From an uncultured Acetatifactor sp. (GTDB lineage: Bacteria; Bacillota; Clostridia; Lachnospirales; Lachnospiraceae), in contig CANQNT010000006.1 in assembly GCA_947625255.1 (NCBI GenBank), forward strand, positions 62,001-126,000: a DNA stretch of 64,000 bases, written 5' to 3'. Positions within the stretch are counted from its first letter, which is position 1, and the number at the start of each line of letters is the position of its first letter. The translations under genes and the position numbers were made by a program. Positions 53,916-61,166 of the stretch are shown piece by piece. A model generated the notes under the pieces. It was not told the origin of the DNA. It saw only the letters and a list, made by a program, of their open reading frames with translations, and searched no databases.

Positions 53916-54325
53916 GATGCCGCGTTATCCAGGTATTTGTAACCACAATATTGGAATGGAGAAATCGGACATCTTCCTTGTCGTAGGCGACTGCGTGTAT
54001 AGACATCTCTTCCAACGAGTTTAATAAAGCTTTATCCGGATGCTCCGTCCAGAAAGTGTTTGCCTGAAGCCGAGCGGCAAGATTGTACTGCGGCTCTTCA
54101 TCCGAGGGAAATTCCGCCGCCTGTCTGCAAATTTCCTCCGACGTTTCAACAACGCATGATTATAGCCTCCCGCCGGAAATATGCTTCGCCAAAGAATGCG
54201 GCGATTTGCAGGACGCGTTTGAGCGAATGCGCGTATATTATGATAGGATGAATAAAACCCGGCAAAAGACCGGCCATTCCCATGATCGGGCGGTGTATAT
54301 GATATTTTAGAAAGGTGGGAAAGCG
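53916..54325. other. gap with two overlapping gene remnants
   Basis: Minus strand, 54142 down to ~53916, reads as a protein tail (CRQAAEFPSDEEPQYNLAAR, then EEMSIHAVAYDKEDVRF). Plus strand, 54083-54310, reads DYSLPPEICFAKECGDLQDA then ERMRVYYDRMNKT and stops just before the prepilin. Neither has a start codon or a recognised family. Together with the flanking pieces this suggests repeated deletion here. Confidence 0.4.
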
Positions 54326-54886
54326 ATGAAGAGTCTAAAACTGATAGGACAAAGCGGATTCGCTTTGATTGAGATGTTGGTTGTAATTGCGATAATTGCA
54401 ATTCTTGTCGCGGTGTCAATCCCTGCGGTAAATAATGCACTTGAAAAAGCAAGAATTGCCGCTGATACAGCCAATGAAAGAGCGGCGAAAGCTGCTGCCG
54501 CAATTCAATATTATAGTGATGAGGTGGACTGGGATAAGGATTCTGATTTAAATGTTGATACGGCAATTTATTATTATGACGCGGAAAATGGTACATTGGT
54601 TCCTATGTGGGATACTGTTGTAAGAAAAGATGGCAGTCTGCCGATAGCGTCAAAGCCGGAAGGATATGGAAAATGTTCGCGTCATAAGGGAAAATGCATT
54701 GTAGTTGAGGTTAAAAAAGATGGAAAAATAAAAATTTCCTGGGAGTGGGATGATGAGAATCCGCCTCATGACTTTCCCACGCCTCATCTCGTCCAAACCT
54801 TGGCAGGCTGCGCCTCGGTAGTGGGACAGCGGAAAAGCAGGGTGCGGAGCGCTTTCCAGTTAAAGGGAAAGAGGGGCCAGAAGTAG
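54326..54886 (+). CDS. orphan prepilin-like protein, 3' end antisense to spoVAF
   Basis: A 186-residue protein with a type IV prepilin N-terminus: short basic leader, cleavage after Gly in GQSGFALIEML, Glu at mature position 5, then a hydrophobic helix VVIAIIAILVAVSIPAVNNA. The middle is a Tyr/Lys-rich globular part. The last ~34 codons lie on the opposite strand of spoVAF, so the natural end of the pilin may have been lost. No peptidase, ATPase or platform genes are nearby. Start follows AAAGGTGGG. Confidence 0.7.
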   Translation: MKSLKLIGQSGFALIEMLVVIAIIAILVAVSIPAVNNALEKARIAADTANERAAKAAAAIQYYSDEVDWDKDSDLNVDTAIYYYDAENGTLVPMWDTVVRKDGSLPIASKPEGYGKCSRHKGKCIVVEVKKDGKIKISWEWDDENPPHDFPTPHLVQTLAGCASVVGQRKSRVRSAFQLKGKRGQK

Positions 54887-56217
54887 CTCATCCTGGCAAA
54901 GGTCGGGGTAGTAAAAGCTGAGAGGAGTACCAGAAACAGTCCGACGCCGAAGCCCCAGATGCCCCAGAAAGCCGTGGCGACGATCAGAAAAATCCGATAA
55001 ACCCGAAGCCCGTCCGCAAATTCCGTGCTGGACAGGGCCAGGGTGGTAAGAAGCGTGATTGCCGCATAAAACAGAATTTCCACCGAGGCCCAATGCAGTT
55101 CCACGGCAATATCCCCGATGATCAGACCGCCCACGATGGAGAGGGAACCGGAAAAGCGGCTGGAACTGACGGAAGCGGAGTAGCGAAAAAGGTCCAGCAG
55201 GAATTCTACCGCGAATACATAGAAAATAAGGGTGGGTCCCGGCAGTATTCCTGTGGATAACAAGTTCCATTCTTCACAAAGCCGTGGATAATGGACCGTG
55301 ATCAGCAGAAAAAAGGGCATCAGCAATAGGCTGATGGGAATGCAGAGAAAGCGCACCAGTCGAAAATAGGTGCCTACAAGAGGACTTTTATAATAATCTT
55401 CAGGACTCTGTGTAAATTGAAAAATCGTGCAGGGTAAAATCAGGACCGTGGGAGAATTGTCAACGATGATCGCGATATGGCCCTCCTCCAAAAAGCTGCA
55501 GGCCACGTCCGGTCGTTCCGTTAAATGGAAGCTGGGCAGAGGATGCAGCCATTTTTTGGGCACCAGCAATTCTTCCAGACTTTTGGAACCCATGGTCAGC
55601 GAAGTGATCTCCAGATCGTTTAAGGCCTTTTTGATCCGGGCAATCAGTTCCCGGTCAGCGTGGTCATCCAAATAGGCCACCGCCACATCCGTTTTACTTT
55701 CCTCGCCCACGGACAGAATCTCAAATGTGAGCCGGGGAGAGCGAATGCGGCGTCGGATCAGGTTGGCGTTAAAGAGCATGGTTTCCACAAAGCCGTCCCG
55801 GGATCCGCGGCTGACGCGCTCTGTATCCGGTTCTCCCACGCTTCTGGCGGGATAGGTGCGCACGTCCATCAGGATGGCCTGGTCGAAGCCGTCAATGAAC
55901 AGTACGGACGGACCGCTGCAGACATTGCGCAGAATCACGTCCCAGTCATCGGTCAGACTGGTCTGTGCGTAACCGATTTTGGCGTTCATGTACCGCTCGA
56001 TGGATTCCACCTTGTCGTCTTTCATGTACAAGGGATTCTGAAGGTCTGAGAAAATCTGCTGCAGAATCTCGGTCTTACAGAATCCGTTGATTCCTATCCA
56101 ATAAGCGCGTGTCTGGCCCAGGTAGAGATCTCTCGTCACCACGTCAAAGCTTTTGGAAATCGGGAGCATGGTCCTGGCCTGGGCGATATTTTCAGTCAGA
56201 TTGCGGGATATGCGCAT
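54784..56217 (-). CDS. spoVAF: spore germination protein SpoVAF (GerA family)
   Basis: A 477-residue spore membrane protein. The N-terminal soluble half includes DVRTYPARSVGEPDTERVSRG, FNANLIRRRIRSPRL, and TERPDVACSFLEEGHIAIIVDNSPTV in short pieces; the C-terminal half has five to six spans and ends at YFWPLFPFNWKALRTLLF. The EPDTERV and TERPDVA blocks are closer to SpoVAF than to GerAA. In Bacillus it works with SpoVAEa/AF in germination. No other spoVA genes are beside it. The start follows AGAGGTGATCCC. Confidence 0.87.
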   Translation of the reverse strand: MRISRNLTENIAQARTMLPISKSFDVVTRDLYLGQTRAYWIGINGFCKTEILQQIFSDLQNPLYMKDDKVESIERYMNAKIGYAQTSLTDDWDVILRNVCSGPSVLFIDGFDQAILMDVRTYPARSVGEPDTERVSRGSRDGFVETMLFNANLIRRRIRSPRLTFEILSVGEESKTDVAVAYLDDHADRELIARIKKALNDLEITSLTMGSKSLEELLVPKKWLHPLPSFHLTERPDVACSFLEEGHIAIIVDNSPTVLILPCTIFQFTQSPEDYYKSPLVGTYFRLVRFLCIPISLLLMPFFLLITVHYPRLCEEWNLLSTGILPGPTLIFYVFAVEFLLDLFRYSASVSSSRFSGSLSIVGGLIIGDIAVELHWASVEILFYAAITLLTTLALSSTEFADGLRVYRIFLIVATAFWGIWGFGVGLFLVLLSAFTTPTFARMSYFWPLFPFNWKALRTLLFRCPTTEAQPAKVWTR

Positions 56218-56248
56218 GGGATCACCTCTTCTACCATATTTGACGTAT

Positions 56249-56277
56249 AGTGTATGTCATTTTAAAAAGGAATATTC
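56249..56277 (-). promoter_or_regulatory. sporulation promoter for spoVAF, sigma-E-like
   Basis: Minus strand: GAATATT, 14 bp, CATACACT, a full match to the sigma-E pattern. A sigma-G reading (GAATA, then CATACAC) is possible but fits less well in spacing and -10. Confidence 0.6.
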
Positions 56278-56284
56278 TTCTAAT

Positions 56285-56340
56285 CAAAAAACAACGGAAA
56301 CCGCGTTTGTGTACGCAGAATCCGTTGCTTGCGTTTCCGT
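56285..56340 (-). terminator. terminator after the GH106-like gene
   Basis: On the minus strand ACGGAAAC pairs with GTTTCCGT around a 31-base centre, followed by TTGTTTTTT. Confidence 0.6.
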
Positions 56341-56358
56341 GTGTTTTAAGATTTTATT

Positions 56359-58893
56359 CTATTCTGTCTGTAGGCGCAGCCTGATCGGCCCTAAAAGTCC
56401 GGAGGGCCTGCTGTGCTGCATCATGGCATTGGCCAGGGAATTGACAATTTCCAGGTGCAAAAGATTGTCCCCGGCTGTCAGGTAATCTGTCACGTCAAAT
56501 CCATAGGGAGCCCACATTCTGACACCCGCAAAATGTCCGTTGACTGTCAGACGGGCCAGCTCATGGACCTCTCCAAGATCCAAATAGATCGGGCCCGCCG
56601 GAAGCTTTTCCAGGGAAAGCGTGGTTTCGTACTGGACGGAGCCGGAAAAATGTTCCATCCCCGGCCAAGTAGTCCAATCGGAAAGAGCGGCGCCGGCAAT
56701 CTCCGGGGTTGCTTTAGCCAGACCGGCTTCTATAACCGCGGGGAAAATCCGCGCGTCAGAAATGTGCCATTTTAAATCCTTTAATTCTACGGCGGTCCAG
56801 GCGGGAAACCGGAACCGTTCCGGCGAAACCGGAGGTTCCGCATCCGCGGAGGCCGGATCAAAAGCCAGAATCATACTTTCCCTGCGTTCCAGTTGAATGG
56901 GAACGAGGCAATGACCATCCTGAATCGCGTAAGGGGTGGGCGCGCAAGTCCCTTTCCAAGGATCCCATTTCTCCACAAGGAGCCTGGAAGTAAGGTCATC
57001 TTGTGCAAGAAGAGCCATCGGTATGGCGGCCTGGCCGATATAAGGTGTTTCCGCTTCATTCACCAGGAGGAAGAGGCTTTGGCCCCCTTTGACGATGTGA
57101 CTGACACGGATTCCATCGCGGGCAGGCGCCAGCTTCACCTCGCGGAAAGTCACATTTTCCTGTGTTCCCAGGCGTTCTATCGTGGGTACCAAGTCGGAAA
57201 GTGCCGAAATGCGGATCAGGTTTTTCGTCTCAGGAATGTTTTCGCCCTCTTTTTCCTCCAATAGCAGAAGATGCCCCCCCTGGTCGAGAAAAGGCTTCAG
57301 AATCTGCAGCAGCTCGGGGGTCAGGAAACTCGCGGACTCCACCAAAAGCAGTCGGTACGCTTGCCGGACAATGTGAAGCTCCCCATTGACACAGGAAAGC
57401 GGCGCGGCGGCTTTCCCCGGCCCGCCCAGGATCAGTCCATCTTCCAAATAGTTGAATTCGATCTGGCTGCGGAACAACTCTGCCGCCATTTTCCAGGGGA
57501 GGTTGCTTTCCTCACAAAGGATGGCGATGGGAGTGGTGTTGAACCCGTCCGTCATCAGCCAGCACATTCTCTTCATGTAGTCGGAAAACAAGCGATAGTC
57601 CTGCCACCAGATATTATTGGGACCAACGTCTGGGGGTCTCTCCCCGTAGCGCAGTTTTCCGTCAATGGAATAGAAAAACGCATGAGGGTATAGCATATTG
57701 ACTCCGCGCACGAACAGCCAGTCCAGAAACCATTTCATGTCGTCCGCGCTAAAGAGCCATTGATTTTCTTTGAAGCCGCAGCAGCCAAAGCATTCGTTGG
57801 CATTGCGCCGCTTGCCGCTGTGTCTGGCGGCATCCGAGGAGCACTTTGCCATGGTGGCATCGGGGCCGATCAGGGCCGAATCTCCCTCCGGGGCCACCCA
57901 ACGATATACCAGGTCCTGCCCGGGAATCTGGAAATAAGAAAGAAAACCGATATCATAGCTCTTGGCGGGGTGACCCGTCAGGGCAATGCCGTGGGATGCG
58001 CACCAATCCGACAATTGAGCATAATAGCTTTGCCCCAGAAGCTTGTTGACGGCCTTGTTAAACTGATGGCGCACGGATTCGCTCTTTTCCTTATCGAAAT
58101 CCGCGGTTCTGTCCAGCCAGAGAAGGGGAAGAAATTTTTCATCCCCGCCGAAGGAACGCCACCAGTCCATAAATCCTTTCGTCCAGGGAACCACGCCCCT
58201 GCGGTGATTCCGCCCGAGAACGTCCGGTTCATCCGTAAAAAAGGCAATGACGGTACTGCCAAAATATTCTCTCAGCACTTCATAATACCGGTCATGGGTC
58301 AGGTGAATAAATCTCTTCATGGCCTCGGGATTCAAAAGATCCGCGGAAGCGGGAGCATGGGGCTGCCTATCGTCTTCTCCCTCGTGAATGCCGCGAATGG
58401 TCCCTTTGGAATAGCATTCAATAAAGAAAAGCCGCCGCTCGAGCGCTTCCCCTGTAGCGGCATCGGGGAAACGCACCGTCTGGGCCGAGAGAAGCGTTTC
58501 TCCCTCCTCCAGGGGCGGACAGTCCGCGTCCGGGGGACATTCCTCCATCCGCAGCGCCCGCGTGGCGTATTCCGGATGTCCCTGAATGACCATGCCGTGC
58601 GCGGAACCGGAAGGGTACATCGCCTCGTCATACAGCACGACTAACATCTCCCGTTTCCGGGCTTCTTCCACGGCATATTTTACATAATGCATATAACAAT
58701 CCGAAAGGTAGGGAATGTCAAGAGGAACTCCGATTCTGGGATGAATGACGAATCCGCAGACACCTTTCTCATAAAAATCCTCTATCTGCTTTGTGATAGT
58801 CGCTTCATCCAACTTGTCATTCCAGAACCAAAAAGGCAGGGGACTGAACTCGTTGGGCGGTGTGATAAAAGTTTGCTTCATTGTCTGGTTCAT
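56359..58893 (-). CDS. GH106-like glycoside hydrolase
   Basis: An 844-residue cytosolic protein. It opens with EFSPLPFWFWNDKLDEATI and GVCGFVIHPRIGVP, the TIM-barrel start shared with GH106 alpha-L-rhamnosidases, then VVLYDEAMYPSGSAHGM. FTDEPDV (~residue 230) may hold a catalytic acid. The C-terminal ~100 residues are a jelly-roll carbohydrate-binding domain (YLDLGEVHELARLTVNGHFAG). It may remove rhamnose from pectin, in line with the 12-15 kb genes. The ATG at 58893 has GGAGACAAGT upstream. Confidence 0.75.
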   Translation of the reverse strand: MNQTMKQTFITPPNEFSPLPFWFWNDKLDEATITKQIEDFYEKGVCGFVIHPRIGVPLDIPYLSDCYMHYVKYAVEEARKREMLVVLYDEAMYPSGSAHGMVIQGHPEYATRALRMEECPPDADCPPLEEGETLLSAQTVRFPDAATGEALERRLFFIECYSKGTIRGIHEGEDDRQPHAPASADLLNPEAMKRFIHLTHDRYYEVLREYFGSTVIAFFTDEPDVLGRNHRRGVVPWTKGFMDWWRSFGGDEKFLPLLWLDRTADFDKEKSESVRHQFNKAVNKLLGQSYYAQLSDWCASHGIALTGHPAKSYDIGFLSYFQIPGQDLVYRWVAPEGDSALIGPDATMAKCSSDAARHSGKRRNANECFGCCGFKENQWLFSADDMKWFLDWLFVRGVNMLYPHAFFYSIDGKLRYGERPPDVGPNNIWWQDYRLFSDYMKRMCWLMTDGFNTTPIAILCEESNLPWKMAAELFRSQIEFNYLEDGLILGGPGKAAAPLSCVNGELHIVRQAYRLLLVESASFLTPELLQILKPFLDQGGHLLLLEEKEGENIPETKNLIRISALSDLVPTIERLGTQENVTFREVKLAPARDGIRVSHIVKGGQSLFLLVNEAETPYIGQAAIPMALLAQDDLTSRLLVEKWDPWKGTCAPTPYAIQDGHCLVPIQLERRESMILAFDPASADAEPPVSPERFRFPAWTAVELKDLKWHISDARIFPAVIEAGLAKATPEIAGAALSDWTTWPGMEHFSGSVQYETTLSLEKLPAGPIYLDLGEVHELARLTVNGHFAGVRMWAPYGFDVTDYLTAGDNLLHLEIVNSLANAMMQHSRPSGLLGPIRLRLQTE

Positions 58894-58916
58894 ACTTGTC
58901 TCCGTTTCACACCCAA

Positions 58917-59654
58917 TCAAAGCTTGTCCTGAACGAGCGCCATGGCGGCCTTGTCCGCAATGATGGTCACGTCTCCGTGGAGCTGCAGGATGGAAGCGGG
59001 AACCTTGGGATCTATCGGTCCGAAAATCGTGTCGTATATAGCCTGTGCCTTGTTGGAACCACTGGCTAACAAAAGTACCTTACGGGCAGACATAATGTTG
59101 CCTACACCCATGGTGTATGCATGCGTGGGAACCTCGTCAATGGAAGAAAAGAAGCGTGCATTGGCCTCTCTCGTTTCCTGGGTCAGAGTAACCATATGGG
59201 TTCCCTTTGTAAAAATCCCGGCGGGCTCGTTGAAGCCAATGTGTCCATTGCCGCCGATCCCCAATAGCTGCAGATCCACTCCGCCCAGAGACTCGATCAG
59301 CTGATCGTAACGGGCACATTCCTTGGCGCCGTCCTCCTCCAGACCGTTGGGAACAAAGGTACACTCCTTGCGGATGTTGACGTGATTGAAGAGATTGGCA
59401 TTCATAAAATACCGATAGCTTTGGTCATGCTCTCCGGAAAGTCCCTTATACTCGTCCAGATTCACACTGGTTACCTTGGAAAAGTCCAGATCCCCCTTTT
59501 TGTATGCGTCCACCAGCAGCTGATAAGCGCCTACGGGCGTGGAACCGGTAGCCAGACCCAGAACGGAATTGGGTTTCAAAATAACTTGCGCGGAAATGAT
59601 GCCTGCCGCCTTACGGCTCATTTCCTGATAGTCTTTTACGCCATAAATAACCAT
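58917..59654 (-). CDS. nagB: glucosamine-6-phosphate deaminase
   Basis: A 245-residue enzyme converting glucosamine-6-phosphate to fructose-6-phosphate and ammonia. GLATGSTPVGAYQLLVDAY, VNLDEYKGLSGEHDQSYRYFM with the catalytic Asp, and LLGIGGNGHIGFNEPA are diagnostic. It is first in a minus-strand unit with the GH106-like gene 23 bp downstream. GATAGGAGGAACTGC precedes the start. Confidence 0.97.
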   Translation of the reverse strand: MVIYGVKDYQEMSRKAAGIISAQVILKPNSVLGLATGSTPVGAYQLLVDAYKKGDLDFSKVTSVNLDEYKGLSGEHDQSYRYFMNANLFNHVNIRKECTFVPNGLEEDGAKECARYDQLIESLGGVDLQLLGIGGNGHIGFNEPAGIFTKGTHMVTLTQETREANARFFSSIDEVPTHAYTMGVGNIMSARKVLLLASGSNKAQAIYDTIFGPIDPKVPASILQLHGDVTIIADKAAMALVQDKL

Positions 59655-59695
59655 AATGCAGTTCCTCCTATCGTATTGCGATATAAACTAATGCT

Positions 59696-59724
59696 ACTAT
59701 ATCATTCTATGGACAGAAAAACAA
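59696..59724 (-). promoter_or_regulatory. sigma-A promoter for nagB
   Basis: Minus strand: TTGTTT, 17 bp, TATAGT, about 40 bp upstream of nagB. Confidence 0.55.
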
Positions 59725-59748
59725 GCATAAAAAATTACAGAAAACCCC

Positions 59749-59777
59749 TTGACTTTTAAGGCGGTATCGTGTAAGAT
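59749..59777 (+). promoter_or_regulatory. sigma-A promoter for the tRNA pair
   Basis: TTGACT, 17 bp, TAAGAT, about 60 bp ahead of tRNA-Phe. A small ATCGT/ACGAT repeat surrounds the -10. Confidence 0.65.
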
Positions 59778-59837
59778 ACGATTGTCGTGATACAAGACAT
59801 TGCGTGTTACATAAAATGTCAGGATTTGCAGTTAGAG

Positions 59838-59910
<73 letters not shown>

Positions 59911-59914
59911 TTAT

Positions 59915-59985
59915 GCGGGTGTAGTTCAATGGTAGAACACCAGCCTTCCAAGCTGGATACGTGGGTTCGATTCCCATCACCCGCT
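59915..59985 (+). tRNA. tRNA-Gly (anticodon TCC)
   Basis: 71 bases. Acceptor GCGGGTG pairs with CACCCGC; anticodon loop CTTCCAA gives TCC; T-arm with TTCGATT. Four bases after tRNA-Phe, same transcript; no encoded CCA. Confidence 0.97.
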
Positions 59986-60013
59986 TCCTTGCGAGTGATT
60001 GCATACGGCTTTA

Positions 60014-60037
60014 GCGGGTGATGGCACCCGTTTTTTT
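60014..60037 (+). terminator. intrinsic terminator after the tRNA genes
   Basis: CGGGTG pairs with CACCCG across ATGG, followed by TTTTTTT. Confidence 0.88.
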
Positions 60038-60043
60038 ATTTAT

Positions 60044-60080
60044 AAGGAAGTCGCATTTTCAGCGGCTTCCTTACTTTTTT
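60044..60080 (+). terminator. second, tandem terminator
   Basis: AAGGAAGTCGC pairs with GCGGCTTCCTT (one G-T pair) across a 7-base loop, then ACTTTTTT. It sits right behind the first. Confidence 0.8.
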
Positions 60081-60089
60081 GCCCGCAAT

Positions 60090-60458
60090 CTCGACTCTTC
60101 CGGCCTGCACGTATCGGAAGTCGCCAATGGCATTTTCCCAAAAGAATTCCCGAGTATTCCGGACGTGCCGGATCATCCCGATATGACGGCAGGGCCGGTC
60201 AGCATACACCGTTATCCCAAGGGCCCGAACGAGTTGTATGATCTTGGAGCCGATCCGTCGGAAAATATTAATCTCTATGGCTCGCCCCGGTTTGAAGCGG
60301 TGATTCGGGAAACGAAGCGTCGAATGGAAAGCTGGTTTTCAGCATATGTTGTCAATCCCGATATCGATGGTGTAAAGGAAGAAGCGAGAGGTTACGGACA
60401 ACGCAAAAAGGCCGCCAAAATATGGGAGAAAATAAGGCGGACATTGTCGCAGATTTAA
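60090..60458 (+). pseudogene. C-terminal remnant of a sulfatase-type hydrolase
   Basis: About 123 codons remain. The segment GPVSIHRYPKGPNELYDLGA, then DPSENINLYGSP is the C-terminal pattern of arylsulfatase-like enzymes. The catalytic N-terminal part is absent, and the frame begins among tRNA terminators. This is a scar of a larger sulfatase gene cut at the tRNA end of the locus. Confidence 0.75.
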
Positions 60459-61048
60459 CAACTCTGCGAAAAATATATCCGCCTTATAATGCATCATTTT
60501 ATCTCAAAAAAAAGTTAAGTTCAAGAGAATTTAAAAAATATTTATTCTGTAATTATAAAAAAAAATATAAAATATTATTATGGATTATATTTTTGTGTTC
60601 GATTTTATCTGATTTTTTCGCGTCAATTTCTCTTAGGACAAGATAATCCTCTTTTGTTTCCATCCATCTTCAGCTTATTTTCGTCAAAAAAGAGTCAAAC
60701 CGAATCCCTTGTTTTCTCGATAAAATAGCGCACTGCACGCTTCTTTTGGTTTAATTTTCCGGTTTTTTTCGCAGTCAGACATTTTTGTCAGATTTTTCCC
60801 TATGGGTCATTTTGTAATCTCTTATACTGAATATTTCTCTTTTACTTCGCAGAGTTGTTAACTCTGCGAAAAGTCTGCGCTGGATTTTTGTTTCCGTTTT
60901 TCCGAATATTTGAGATGTGAGAGGCGGAAATGTGAAAGATGGACTTTGTGGGAGGGTAAATAAAATGAAGAAGCTGAACAGTGGGTGAGACTGTCTGCCG
61001 CAGTGCAGCGTCAGAATAATCAAAGAATATGCAGCAAAATGATTTTTT
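60459..61048. other. AT-rich spacer with repeated AACTCTGCGAA and a hairpin
   Basis: No gene is supported here. AACTCTGCGAA occurs at 60460-60470 and again at 60860-60870, 400 bp apart; the second copy forms an 11-bp perfect hairpin with 60846-60856 (3-base loop). The stretch from about 60470 to 60840 is clearly AT-richer than its surroundings. TATACT at 60823 could be a -10 site. A seven-codon frame with GGAGGG ahead (60965-60988) may be a leader peptide. The spacer lies between a sulfatase scar and a surface-protein gene. Confidence 0.55.
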
Positions 61049-61112
61049 GACTGTCCGCGTCGGCAGTCGGACATCCGTAAAGATGCCGCAGATACGACTG
61101 TTGCGGCTTTTC
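61049..61112 (+). promoter_or_regulatory. structured leader with possible attenuator before the surface-protein gene
   Basis: A first hairpin pairs GACTGtCCG with CGGCAGTC (61049-61068). A second pairs GCCGCA with TGCGGC (61085-61107), followed by TTTTC. CAGTCG at 61064-61069 can also pair with CGACTG at 61095-61100, which lies in the loop of the second hairpin, so the two are linked and cannot all form at once. This is the layout of an attenuator or riboswitch expression platform; no known class was recognised. Confidence 0.45.
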
Positions 61113-61166
61113 TTGATGTTTTCAAAGGAATTTGTCGTCGGAAAAAGACATTTTTTCCAGGAGGAA

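Noticed and set aside
57760..58644. 294-codon plus-strand frame opposite the GH106-like gene
   Set aside because: The minus-strand glycosidase has clear motifs; the plus frame has none and no start signals.
60422..60646. 74-codon plus-strand frame in the AT-rich spacer
   Set aside because: It begins inside the sulfatase remnant in another frame, has no ribosome site and is made of AT-driven Lys/Ile/Phe codons.
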